The notes below the pieces were generated by a model, which was not told the DNA's origin, did no database searches, and saw nothing but the letters and a program-made list of their open reading frames with translations. Shown here piece after piece: positions 8,274 to 16,540 of a DNA stretch of 64,000 nucleotides. The position numbers and the translations under genes are program-made. The DNA lies in contig NZ_CP087591.1 of the NCBI RefSeq assembly GCF_015594925.2, positions 1,240,001 through 1,304,000 on the forward strand, given 5' to 3'. The stretch is from Vibrio sp. VB16 (GTDB lineage: Bacteria; Pseudomonadota; Gammaproteobacteria; Enterobacterales; Vibrionaceae). Every line of letters starts with the position of its first letter. Positions within the stretch are counted from its first letter, which is position 1.

Positions 8274-9335
8274 CTATTTAATGCTGAAACGGTGGATCGT
8301 TTTTTCTTCAAAAATTTCATCTGGATTCAAGCGAGTCGTCGGAAAGTGGGGGTGATTCGGACTATCGGCGTAGTGTTGAGTTTCCAAACACATACCGGCA
8401 AACGCCTCATACTTGTAACCATTACGAGCAATCCAAGGTTTGTTAGATAACTTGGAACCGTTATAGAACTGTACTGCAGGTTGGGTGGTTAGTACTGTCA
8501 TCAAACGGCCACTATTTGGCTCATATAATTCGGCGGCTAATGCATATTCGCCTTCTACTTCTCGATTGTGCAAAATGTAGTTGTGGTCATATGCGCCATC
8601 TGGAATGCTGGGCTTATTCTCACGAATCGTCGTCATAGAGGTAAAGTCCAGTCCAGAGCTTTTAACGGACAAAATTTCGCCTGTTGGGATCATATTTTCC
8701 GCAACCGGCGTGTAGAAGTCAGCATGAATTTTCAATGCGTGACCGTCTATTGTGCCAGAATCATGGCCACCGAGATTGTAGTAACTATGGTTCACAAGGT
8801 TAACGACAGTTGGCTTGTCAGTCGTGGCCTTAAAATTGTAGTGAACCTGATTTTCTTCATCTAGACCAACTGTATGGACAACACTCAAAGTGCCACCGTA
8901 ACCGGACTCACCATCAGGTGACACACGGCTAAAGTGGACGAAAGTTCCTTCTTGCGCCTCTTCAATCGAATAATCCCAAACGTATTTGTCGAATCCTTTT
9001 AAACCGCCGTGCAGATGTTGCACGGTAGGTGGTTCATTGGTTTCTAGTTGAAACCGTTCACCATCTAAAGCGTACTTACCATCTTTGATACGGTTAGCGA
9101 AACGGCCGGCGATGGCACCAAAGAAAGGATGACCACCAAGGTACTTCTCTAAACTTTCGTACCCCAAAACGACATCGGCGACGTTGCCATCTCGGTCCGG
9201 TGTCTCAATTGAAGTGACGATACAACCATAGTTGGTGACCGATATCTTCACGCCGTTTTTGTTGGTAAGTGTAAAAAGTTGAACAGGGTTGTCCTGACCT
9301 TCTACCGCCCCCCAAGAAGTAATGGTAAGTTCCAC
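8274..9335 (-). CDS. Aldose 1-epimerase (GalM-like), putative sulfoquinovose mutarotase
   Basis: This mutarotase interconverts alpha and beta anomers of an aldose. The 353-residue sequence is GalM-like over its whole length: AGRFANRI near residue 76, LHGG (H109), VNHSYYNLGG (catalytic H183) and CLETQHYADSPN (catalytic E318). It follows yihU by 47 bp on the same strand and ends at a strong terminator, so it belongs to the SQ locus. E. coli has the aldose 1-epimerase relative YihR, about 308 residues, at this place. The longer canonical GalM form here may again be a different family branch doing the same job. A general galactose or glucose mutarotase is the alternative, but no gal genes are nearby. 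Confidence 0.88.
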   Translation of the reverse strand: MELTITSWGAVEGQDNPVQLFTLTNKNGVKISVTNYGCIVTSIETPDRDGNVADVVLGYESLEKYLGGHPFFGAIAGRFANRIKDGKYALDGERFQLETNEPPTVQHLHGGLKGFDKYVWDYSIEEAQEGTFVHFSRVSPDGESGYGGTLSVVHTVGLDEENQVHYNFKATTDKPTVVNLVNHSYYNLGGHDSGTIDGHALKIHADFYTPVAENMIPTGEILSVKSSGLDFTSMTTIRENKPSIPDGAYDHNYILHNREVEGEYALAAELYEPNSGRLMTVLTTQPAVQFYNGSKLSNKPWIARNGYKYEAFAGMCLETQHYADSPNHPHFPTTRLNPDEIFEEKTIHRFSIK

Positions 9336-9382
9336 GTTATTGGCCTCTGCTAGTCTTGATAATGTAATTTGCTAACGAGTGA

Positions 9383-10276
9383 TTATTTAATCTTTGGTTC
9401 TAGACCAGAAGTTACACGTAGCTGCTCCAGTATCGCAGACCAATCTTGACGTCCACGACCCGCAGCGCGAGTGATGCTATAAAGCTCACGAGATGCCGCA
9501 CCACATGGCATTGGAACATTAACCTGGTTAGCTAAATCAAGCGCGATACCGAGGTCTTTATGTGCGAGGTCAACCATAAACGCTGGAGATAAATCACCAG
9601 ACAGAACCTTACCCGGCCACGTAGTAGTGAAGTGCCCTTTGCCTGCTGGAGTGCCGCTCATTACAGCCATTGCCGTATCGAAATCTAGGCCGATAGCCTC
9701 TGCCAACGTGATGGCTTCAGCGGATAACGCGTTGAGCGCAATACTCATGTAGTTGTTGATTATTTTTACGCGGATGCCTTTACCTGCGCCACCAGCGTCT
9801 ACGGTTTCACTGCCCATGCAATCGAAAAGAGGTTGTGCTTTAGCAATCTGTTCTTTAGAGCCGCCCGCTAAGATAAGAAGTTCGCCTTTTATTGCGTGGT
9901 CCGAGGTACGACCCACAGGTGCTTCCATCATGCTGAAACCTTTATCTGCCATCTCTTTTACAAGTGCATCCGTTTCGAATGGGTGGATAGTGGACATATC
10001 AATCAATAGCGTTTCTTTGCTCATAGTTGATGTAATTCCGTTGTCGCCAAATATTACATTTCTGACTAGAGCACCGTTTGGCAACATCGTGACAATGAAT
10101 TCAACGTCTGTAGCGGCTTCTGCTGGAGAAGCAACTGCCACTGCGCCTTGGCTTACAAGTGCTTGCACTGCATCTTCGCTGATATCGAAAACTTTTAGAG
10201 AGTGACCACCTTTAATTAGGTTTGCCGCCATTGGGCTGCCCATTTGACCAAGACCGATAAAGCCGATAGTTGACAT
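9383..10276 (-). CDS. yihU: Sulfolactaldehyde reductase YihU
   Basis: This NADH-dependent reductase converts 3-sulfolactaldehyde to 2,3-dihydroxypropane-1-sulfonate (DHPS), regenerating NAD at the end of sulfo-EMP glycolysis. The 297-residue protein belongs to the beta-hydroxyacid dehydrogenase family. The Rossmann motif GLGQMGSPMA starts at G8. The residues reported for E. coli YihU are present at the same numbers: R123 (VGRTS), K171 and N174 (VKIINNYMS). The C-terminal HKDLGIALDLANQ and GRGRQDWSAILEQ match YihU closely. It is the first gene of the leftward yihU-galM unit and is divergent from yihV across a 244-bp control region. DHPS then has to leave the cell; no exporter gene is seen in the window. 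Confidence 0.95.
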   Translation of the reverse strand: MSTIGFIGLGQMGSPMAANLIKGGHSLKVFDISEDAVQALVSQGAVAVASPAEAATDVEFIVTMLPNGALVRNVIFGDNGITSTMSKETLLIDMSTIHPFETDALVKEMADKGFSMMEAPVGRTSDHAIKGELLILAGGSKEQIAKAQPLFDCMGSETVDAGGAGKGIRVKIINNYMSIALNALSAEAITLAEAIGLDFDTAMAVMSGTPAGKGHFTTTWPGKVLSGDLSPAFMVDLAHKDLGIALDLANQVNVPMPCGAASRELYSITRAAGRGRQDWSAILEQLRVTSGLEPKIK

Positions 10277-10337
10277 GATTTGTTCCTTTTATACGTATTG
10301 GGATTGCGGCCAATATAACGTTTTCGTCAAAAACTAC

Positions 10338-10353
10338 TGTAATCAATGTCACA
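10338..10353. promoter_or_regulatory. CRP-like site in the yihU/yihV divergent region
   Basis: TGTAATCAATGTCACA matches the CRP consensus (TGTGA-N6-TCACA) at 9 of 10 defined positions. It lies 62 bp upstream of yihU and 168 bp upstream of yihV, so it could serve the leftward promoter or both. Confidence 0.6.
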
Positions 10354-10383
10354 TTTTGTTGTTTTTTGTTCATTTGTTGTTGT

Positions 10384-10394
10384 TTTGTGATTGT
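10384..10394 (-). promoter_or_regulatory. Candidate CsqR half-site
   Basis: On the minus strand this reads ACAATCACAAA, identical to 8037-8047 and close to 6320-6330. It lies in the centre of the divergent control region, where the local DeoR-type regulator is expected to act. The sequence match is direct; binding is inferred. Confidence 0.45.
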
Positions 10395-10520
10395 AATCCC
10401 AGTAGATATCGACAGTTTTCCTATAATGTATTCATACTGTAGTCTTACGCTTGTCTGTCTGCGTTTGTGTACAATTACCGCGTACCTTCAGATAAGTGAT
10501 AAATAAAAGAGAATCAAACA

Positions 10521-11408
10521 ATGCCAATAGCGTGTCTTGGAATTACTGTGCTCGATAGAGTGCAACGAGTTAAAGAGCTCCCGACGTCGGGTGGTAAATT
10601 TGTCGCGACAGACTATTTCGAGATAGGTGGTGGTCCTGCCGCTACCGCAGCTGTGGCAGTGGCTAAGTTAGGACATGAAGTGGATTTTATCGGTCGTGTA
10701 GGAGGTGATTCAGTCGCCAAAACGATGCTTGATGAGCTGGCTGGTTACGGTGTAAACGTGACGAAATCAATACATATACCTAGTGCTTCGTCAGCCTTTT
10801 CGGCTGTATTAGTGGATGATGAAGGCGAACGTATGATTATCAATTATCAAGATAAATCACTTAGTCGCGACATTGAGCCATTAAAGTCTGTCGATTTTTC
10901 TACATACTCAACCATACTTTGTGATGTGCGTTGGCCAGAAGGTGCAAAATATGCACTAGAACAGGCTAGAAAATATCGTATTCCGTCAGTGTTGGACGCC
11001 GACCTTTCACCCGACTCTATTTCAGATTTGGTGGAACTTGCTGATCATGTTGCCTTTTCTCAGCCGGGCTTAGCTAAATTTACTGAGACAGATGACCCAA
11101 TTCAAGGGTTAAAAACTGCTCAGAAAAGGACAAAAGGTAAAGTTTATGTTACGGTCGGAGCCGAAGGTTGTTACTGGTTAGAAGGCGGTGAACTTAAGCA
11201 CCAGCAAGGTAAAGTTGTCGATGTCGTCGATACAACTGGTGCTGGTGATGTTTTTCACGGTGCCTTTGCAGTTGCGGTTTCAGAGCAAATGGAGTCAAGG
11301 CAGTCTGTCGTTTTCTCAAACACAGTTGCGGCTTTAAAATGCACCAAATTAGGTGGGCGTGAAGGCATTCCAAGTAGGGAAATCGTTAACGCCGATGTAA
11401 ATAAATAA
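10521..11408 (+). CDS. yihV: 6-Deoxy-6-sulfofructose kinase YihV
   Basis: This PfkB-family kinase phosphorylates sulfofructose to sulfofructose-1-phosphate with ATP. The protein has 295 residues. The PfkB end signature DTTGAGDVFHGAF holds catalytic D243. Residues I recall as sulfonate contacts in E. coli YihV (K27, N109, R138) are present one position earlier throughout, as K26 (GGKFVA), N108 (IINYQ) and R137 (CDVRWPEG). EIGGGPAATAAVAVAKLG is the usual N-terminal motif. It is followed 14 bp later by csqR in the same orientation, as in E. coli yihV-yihW. Confidence 0.95.
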   Translation: MPIACLGITVLDRVQRVKELPTSGGKFVATDYFEIGGGPAATAAVAVAKLGHEVDFIGRVGGDSVAKTMLDELAGYGVNVTKSIHIPSASSAFSAVLVDDEGERMIINYQDKSLSRDIEPLKSVDFSTYSTILCDVRWPEGAKYALEQARKYRIPSVLDADLSPDSISDLVELADHVAFSQPGLAKFTETDDPIQGLKTAQKRTKGKVYVTVGAEGCYWLEGGELKHQQGKVVDVVDTTGAGDVFHGAFAVAVSEQMESRQSVVFSNTVAALKCTKLGGREGIPSREIVNADVNK

Positions 11409-11422
11409 TAATAAGGTTTATC

Positions 11423-12184
11423 ATGACTAATCCTAGACAAGACAAATTATTACAATTAGTTATCGATAAGGGTTACTGTACCGTTGAAGATTTGGCAGAA
11501 ATTCTACAAGTTTCTACACAAACAATAAGACGGGATATTAAAAAGTTAAGCGATGAAAGATTAATTGTGCGACATCATGGAGGCGCGAGTTCGCCTTCTA
11601 GCACAGTAAACTTAGACTACGAAATTCGCAAAGTATCCGAAACCGATGAGAAAAATGCCATTGGTGAACGAATAGCAGATATGGTCCCTGATAACTCGAC
11701 GGTTTTCCTAACTATCGGCACAACGGCAGAGATTATTGCTACGCACTTGCTTAAGAAGAGTAACCTTCAAATCATAACTAATTCTCTGCGTGTAGCCAAT
11801 GTGCTGCATAGCAATAAAAGCTTTGATGTACTTATTCCAAGTGGAAAAATTCGTGCGACCAATGGTGGAATAGTTGGGACTGAAGCCCTTGATTTTATCA
11901 ATCACTTCCGCTTTGACTATTTGATCACGAGTGCTGGTTCTATTGATTCGGATGGTACTTTATTAGAGTATGATTTAAATGAAACCGCGGTAGCTCAATC
12001 GGTTATGAAATCTGCGCGGAACGTTTTTGTTGCGTTAGATTCAACTAAATACACGCCCAAAGGGTCGATTGAGTTGGGACATATTCGTGAAGCGACCGTT
12101 TTTTTCACGGATGAGCAACCGCCAACCTATATCCAAGAAGTATTAAATCAGACCAATGTGAGACTAGAGATTTGTGAAGGATAG
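11423..12184 (+). CDS. csqR: DeoR-family regulator CsqR/YihW of sulfoquinovose catabolism
   Basis: This is a repressor of the SQ genes; in E. coli CsqR is relieved by SQ-derived ligands. The 253-residue protein has the DeoR layout. An N-terminal helix-turn-helix (residues about 5-58) contains the family motif VSTQTIRRDIKKL and RHHGGA. A C-terminal sugar-phosphate-sensing domain contains TIGTTAE, ITNSLRVANVL, GGIVGTEAL and YLITSAGSIDSDG. It closely follows E. coli YihW. It is translated from an ATG 14 bp after yihV with a TAAGG ribosome site, and ends at a strong terminator. Confidence 0.92.
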   Translation: MTNPRQDKLLQLVIDKGYCTVEDLAEILQVSTQTIRRDIKKLSDERLIVRHHGGASSPSSTVNLDYEIRKVSETDEKNAIGERIADMVPDNSTVFLTIGTTAEIIATHLLKKSNLQIITNSLRVANVLHSNKSFDVLIPSGKIRATNGGIVGTEALDFINHFRFDYLITSAGSIDSDGTLLEYDLNETAVAQSVMKSARNVFVALDSTKYTPKGSIELGHIREATVFFTDEQPPTYIQEVLNQTNVRLEICEG

Positions 12185-12210
12185 TTTAACCTAACCTAAG
12201 CTTTGATTTT

Positions 12211-12238
12211 AAAAGGAGAGTGAATACTCTCCTTTTTT
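12211..12238 (+). terminator. Rho-independent terminator of yihV-csqR
   Basis: The stem AAAGGAGAG / CTCTCCTTT with a 6-nt loop is followed by a T-run, about 27 bp past the csqR stop. It closes the SQ locus on its right side. Confidence 0.9.
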
Positions 12239-12346
12239 CGTGTTGTACTTTTTTGTAATTTAGCTAGCGGTTGTTTGAACGGGTTTTTCATACCAGTTAA
12301 ACGCTTTTGGTCCGAGCGAAATTTAACCACGAAAGGTCAACAGATC

Positions 12347-13219
12347 CTAATAGACGTTAAGCAAACTTGGTGTCGAAGTATACGTTAGTTCCATAGGTAA
12401 AATGGGATTGCGTAGTGAGATAACGTTTCTATTACCAAGATCCAGTTCGCGAAGCGTTTCGCCAAAGTAGTGCTCAAATAGCGCATCTAATTTGCCATTG
12501 TCACTCAGTTGAGTTAATCCATGCTCAATGCGTTTTGCTAAGTTTGGTTTTTCAGGGTGAACATAGAAAACCAATGGAAATGGGTAGTACAGTACTAAGT
12601 CAGGCTCTATTATAAGGTTTGGATACGCTTTAGAAATATTTTGATAAACGGATTGAACTTCATTTGCCCCTAAAGAGACGTAATCACAATCCCCATTACT
12701 AAGGTATCGAAATATCTCATCGAAGCTCCCTTTTTCAAGCACCTCATAGCCGTTTTCTCTGAACAGTTCAGCATCTGCCCATGTTTTTGGGATACCCGCC
12801 TTTAACTCGCGAATAATCTGTTTCGTTTCATTATATTTGGGTTCTATAAGCGAACTGAAATCTTGTCGAGTGATGAGTACTCTATATCCCAATAGTCCTT
12901 TAGCGATCGGTTTGTGTACTGGTATATATGTCATATCTGAAAACTTCAGATTTCCTGCTACCGTTACCAGTAGGTCTGACCCCTTTAAAAATACATTACC
13001 TTCATCTTCAGCCGAGAGGTAATCCGTGTAATCAACGATCACTTCAGGTTTTAGATTCGTAGTACTTTGTGTGGCATTTAAGACTGCATTTAGAATCGCT
13101 AATTCATATTGCTGACGAATAAGAGATTTGTTTCCGTTCCAAAATTGTATTTTGCTCATCATCTTTCTACTAATAGGTGAATCTGTGTATAAAAATTTAT
13201 TGAAAGATTTAACAACCAT
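12347..13219 (-). CDS. Periplasmic-binding-protein-like protein without a visible signal peptide
   Basis: This 290-residue protein looks like a family 3 type solute-binding domain: QQYELAILNAVLNAT near the N-terminus, GLLGYRVLITRQDF, then EVLEKGSFDEIFRYLSNGDCDYVSLGANE, and FPLVFYVHPEKPNLAKRIEHGL. I see no hydrophobic leader after the ATG at 13219 or at the internal ATG pair near residue 20, so export is doubtful. Its start lies about 30 bp from a LacI-type palindrome (13248-13265) shared with the divergent ABC operon, so it is probably co-regulated. It could be an intracellular sugar or effector sensor, an exported protein whose leader has been lost, or a decaying gene. I do not recognise a close family. 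The next 575 bp hold the ABC operon control region. Confidence 0.7.
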   Translation of the reverse strand: MVVKSFNKFLYTDSPISRKMMSKIQFWNGNKSLIRQQYELAILNAVLNATQSTTNLKPEVIVDYTDYLSAEDEGNVFLKGSDLLVTVAGNLKFSDMTYIPVHKPIAKGLLGYRVLITRQDFSSLIEPKYNETKQIIRELKAGIPKTWADAELFRENGYEVLEKGSFDEIFRYLSNGDCDYVSLGANEVQSVYQNISKAYPNLIIEPDLVLYYPFPLVFYVHPEKPNLAKRIEHGLTQLSDNGKLDALFEHYFGETLRELDLGNRNVISLRNPILPMELTYTSTPSLLNVY

Positions 13220-13247
13220 TCAATGTTAAGCACGATATCAGACTTAT

Positions 13248-13265
13248 AAAGAAAGCGCTTTCGTT
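13248..13265. promoter_or_regulatory. LacI-type operator O1
   Basis: The core GAAAGCGCTTTC is a perfect palindrome with the central CG typical of LacI-family operators, here AAAGAAAGCGCTTTCGTT. It lies 29 bp upstream of the leftward binding-protein-like gene. The likely ligand is the LacI repressor encoded at 23159-24160. Confidence 0.75.
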
Positions 13266-13679
13266 TTGGATGTAAAATTTGAGATTAAGTAAAAAAAATG
13301 CATTCTGGCAAAGATACGAGGTTATTTAACCCGCGTCTAGACCTGCTCTGAAAGATGGATTCGAGCGAGACCAAAATCAAACAGAAAAACGCGAAGTACA
13401 GAGAAAAATTAGGGAATAAGTAGGGTGCTAGGAGTCGATATGCATTCTGATCACAGAAACAAGCTAATAAGCAGAGCTGGCGAAAACAATATTTATTTAA
13501 TGATTTTAATGGGTTAGGGTGAACCGTGAGTATTAGTTATGTGTTGGGTATGTTCTTAACTAATTGTAATTAAACAATAAAAGTAGTATTTGGTAATGTG
13601 CTGCCATTTTTGTGATCTTGGTAGAATTTCAGATTATTTCGTGTTGTTGGAGCCTATATGCTGTTGTAGTCTCTTATCA

Positions 13680-13697
13680 AAAGAAAGCGCTTTCTTT
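13680..13697. promoter_or_regulatory. LacI-type operator O2 upstream of the ABC operon
   Basis: AAAGAAAGCGCTTTCTTT is a perfect 18-bp palindrome about 100 bp upstream of the family 5 binding protein gene. A second copy follows 67 bp later, so cooperative binding or looping is possible. Confidence 0.8.
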
Positions 13698-13746
13698 TTG
13701 AAATTGACTACGTTCGGTCACAAAAAAACAATGTTGTTTAATCTAA

Positions 13747-13764
13747 AAAGAAAGCGCTTTCTTG
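13747..13764. promoter_or_regulatory. LacI-type operator O3 upstream of the ABC operon
   Basis: AAAGAAAGCGCTTTCTTG carries the same palindrome. It ends 34 bp before the ATG of the binding protein gene, a position that would block transcription start or elongation. Confidence 0.8.
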
Positions 13765-13798
13765 TTGATCTAAATACAAAAAAATAAAGGAATACGTG

Positions 13799-15433
13799 AT
13801 GCAAAACAAAACCTTACTGGCTTCATTTTTATGTGGTGCCATGTTTGTTTCCGCCGTTCAAGCAGAAGATATAAAACAAGGTGGTACACTTACGGTGCCA
13901 ATTATCAACACTGGATTCGTTGATAATTTTAATCCATATACAACTAAAGACCTTTTGCACGGGATTATGTTTGAACCACTAATGGTTTTTAACAACATGA
14001 CAGGTGAAACGAATTATCGTCTTGCTGAGTCTGCGGTTTATTCCGATGACCTCAAAACAATTACCTTAACGCTTAAAGATGGCTTGAAGTGGTCTGATGG
14101 TTCGGCACTAAGTGCAGACGATGTGGTATTCAGTTTCATGTTGACGAAAGAGGCACCTGCGTTTGATCAGAAAGGTATTTGGTCGGGTAAAAACTTAAAA
14201 GAAATCAAGGCTCTTGATAATAAAACAGTGACATTTGAGTTGAATGAAGCCGATTCAACGTTTATTTGGAACTTGGAAAGATACCATATCGTACCTAAAC
14301 ATATTTGGGGTGAGGTTGAAGACCTAACCACATTTACTAACCCGAATCCGATTGGCAGTGGTCCCATGACGACGGTGAAATATCTTAAAGCTCAGCAGAT
14401 GGAATTGTGCCGTAATCCTAATTACTATCTTGAAGGGCGTCCGTATCTCGACTGTGTGACTTTCCGTTCTTATAACGACAACTCACAGCTTCAACCTGCT
14501 TTGATTAAAGGCGAAATTGACTGGGGTTCAAACTTCATTGCTGATATCGATGCAACATTTGTAGAAGCATCACCAGAGACCAATCATTATTGGTATCCAG
14601 CAAACGATGCGATTCATCTTTATGTAAACACCACAGAAAAACCTTTCAATGATTTACGGGTTCGTCAGGCTTTATCTATGGCCCTGGACCGCGATGCAAT
14701 TGTAGACATCGCTGCTTACGGTTACCCAACGGCCAACTTTAACGCTGGTGGTATTGGTGAGCTTTATGAGACAAGCATTAATAAAGGTATATCCGAAAAA
14801 TACAAATCACTCACTACGTTTGACCAAGATAAAGCCAAAGCCTTATTCGATGAAGCTGGCCTAACAGACAAAAATGGTGATGGGTTCCGTGATGACAAAG
14901 ACGGCAACACGATTGAGTTTGATATCGAAGTTGTGAACGGTTGGACTGACTGGATACAAGTTGTGCAGATGGTGACGGAGTATTTTGAAGAAGTAGGCAT
15001 TAAAGCCAAAATTAAGACAGTGGACTGGGCGGTATACGATGCGAACCTAAAGGAGAGCAAGTATAAGATGTCGATCAACTGGTCTATGGTTGCAACTAAC
15101 CCAATTCTTGCATATCAAGAGTATTTTTCAACCTCTCGTATCGGTAAAACTTGGCACGCTGGTCATGGTGTACACAGCCCAGAGATCGACGCATTGATCG
15201 ATAGTTTTGGTAAAACGGGTGATACGAAGGAACAGCAAAAAATTCTAGACCAACTTCAAGAATTTACCGCGCAGAATATGCCATTTATTCCTCTTTTCTC
15301 TAACCCAACTTGGTTCCAATACCGTACAGATAAAATTGTGGGATGGCCAAGTGAGAAAGACCCTTATGTACAACCAGTATGGTATGACGGTGGTAAGCGA
15401 GTCATCATTCTTAATAATCTACACCTTAAGTAA
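13799..15433 (+). CDS. ABC transporter substrate-binding protein, family 5 (oligosaccharide or oligopeptide)
   Basis: This is a periplasmic binding protein of the SBP_bac_5 family, about 544 residues from the ATG at 13799. That ATG follows an AAGGA site 7 nt away; the GTG at 13796 is less likely. A signal peptide ends at VQAEDI. Typical features are GGTLTVP, LKDGLKWSDGSALSADDVVFS (split by a YSDDLKTITL lead-in), and VRQALSMALDRDAIV near residue 290. Members of this family bind peptides but also cello-, laminari- and chito-oligosaccharides in Vibrio and Thermotoga. A LacI repressor, a LamB-like porin and a putative glycoside phosphorylase share the locus, so a glucan oligosaccharide is the better guess. 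Two operators lie just upstream. Confidence 0.87.
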   Translation: MQNKTLLASFLCGAMFVSAVQAEDIKQGGTLTVPIINTGFVDNFNPYTTKDLLHGIMFEPLMVFNNMTGETNYRLAESAVYSDDLKTITLTLKDGLKWSDGSALSADDVVFSFMLTKEAPAFDQKGIWSGKNLKEIKALDNKTVTFELNEADSTFIWNLERYHIVPKHIWGEVEDLTTFTNPNPIGSGPMTTVKYLKAQQMELCRNPNYYLEGRPYLDCVTFRSYNDNSQLQPALIKGEIDWGSNFIADIDATFVEASPETNHYWYPANDAIHLYVNTTEKPFNDLRVRQALSMALDRDAIVDIAAYGYPTANFNAGGIGELYETSINKGISEKYKSLTTFDQDKAKALFDEAGLTDKNGDGFRDDKDGNTIEFDIEVVNGWTDWIQVVQMVTEYFEEVGIKAKIKTVDWAVYDANLKESKYKMSINWSMVATNPILAYQEYFSTSRIGKTWHAGHGVHSPEIDALIDSFGKTGDTKEQQKILDQLQEFTAQNMPFIPLFSNPTWFQYRTDKIVGWPSEKDPYVQPVWYDGGKRVIILNNLHLK

Positions 15434-15514
15434 TGTGAACTCGGGATAGATTACGTTTCTTATCCGCAACCGGCGTTAAATCACCAGTTGTTCACTAATT
15501 AAATGTACCTTGAT

Positions 15515-15541
15515 AAGGAGTCACAGCACCCTGTGGCTCCT
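15515..15541 (+). other. Stable hairpin between binding protein and permease genes
   Basis: The stem AGGAG-t-CACAG / CTGTG-g-CTCCT closes a very short loop, with no T-run after it. Such hairpins after the binding-protein gene commonly protect its mRNA so that it is made in excess over the membrane subunits. That role is inferred. Confidence 0.5.
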
Positions 15542-15558
15542 AGGTTAAAAGATTCCTT

Positions 15559-16533
15559 ATGTCGTTTTTGCTTCGCCGCTTTGGCTTTTATTTTACCGCA
15601 TTTTTGATTGCTATTTCATTCAACTTCATGCTGCCACGTTTAATGCCTGGAGACCCCGTTGAGGCGCTATTTGCGGCTGCACAAGGTCGAATGGACATTG
15701 CTCAGATGGACGCTGTTCGTGAAATGTATGGTTTTCTTGATGGCAATATCTTCGAACAGTACCTCGCGTATATGAAAAGCGTCTTCACCTTAGACTTAGG
15801 GCCGTCAGTATTGATGTTCCCTGTTAGTGTGTCTGATGTTATCGCAATGGCCCTTCCTTGGACTATGTTTCTTGCACTTGGCTCACTGATTGTTGCACTT
15901 ATTATTGGTGTCAGCATCGGAACCTACGCCTCGTACAATCGTGCAGGGATATTTGGACAGGTTGTACCGCCGGTGCTCGCTTTTATCAGTAATTTTCCGT
16001 ACGTCGTCACTGCTTTATTACTGTTTTACATCTTCGGTTTAAAGCTTGATCTCTTACCACTTGCGTACACCTATGACCCGTCACTTACGCCCGGTTTCAC
16101 ATTCGAATTTATTGGTAGCGTCGCTAAACACGCTATTTTGCCTGTCGGTTCTATGGTGGTGGTCGGTATTTCAACGTGGGTATTCAATATGCGAAACGCG
16201 ATGATCAATGTACTTGGTGAAGACTATGTCACGATGGCAGAAGCAAAGGGGCTAAGTAACTACCGAGTGATGTATCGCTATGCTGGGCGAAACGCCATTT
16301 TGCCCGTTGCAACGGCGATAGCGATGGCGATCGGATTCTCGTTCGCAGGTTCTATCATGACCGAGGTGGTTTTTAACTATCAAGGGTTAGGGAATATCCT
16401 ATTGAAAGGCATAGTTGCGCGCGACTATCCGCTTATACAAGCCATTCTCCTTATTCTGGTTTCAGCGGTGCTTACCGCTAACTTCATCGCCGATCTTTTA
16501 TATGTTTGGCTCGATCCACGAATCTCAAATTAG
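15559..16533 (+). CDS. ABC transporter permease (DppB/OppB type)
   Basis: This is the first inner-membrane permease of a peptide/nickel/oligosaccharide-type ABC importer, with 324 residues. It has the family start FLLRRFGFYFTAFLIAISFNFMLPRLMPGDP and the C-terminal EAA loop MAEAKGLSNYRVMYRYAGRNAILP. There are about six membrane segments. It lies downstream of the binding protein gene across a 125-bp gap containing a hairpin, and is followed 7 bp later by the second permease. Confidence 0.9.
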   Translation: MSFLLRRFGFYFTAFLIAISFNFMLPRLMPGDPVEALFAAAQGRMDIAQMDAVREMYGFLDGNIFEQYLAYMKSVFTLDLGPSVLMFPVSVSDVIAMALPWTMFLALGSLIVALIIGVSIGTYASYNRAGIFGQVVPPVLAFISNFPYVVTALLLFYIFGLKLDLLPLAYTYDPSLTPGFTFEFIGSVAKHAILPVGSMVVVGISTWVFNMRNAMINVLGEDYVTMAEAKGLSNYRVMYRYAGRNAILPVATAIAMAIGFSFAGSIMTEVVFNYQGLGNILLKGIVARDYPLIQAILLILVSAVLTANFIADLLYVWLDPRISN

Positions 16534-16540
16534 GTGCATC

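Noticed and set aside
13590..13787. 65-codon frame upstream of the ABC binding protein gene
   Set aside because: It spans both LacI operators and the promoter, is rich in Phe and Cys without a family pattern, and ends just before the real start codon.
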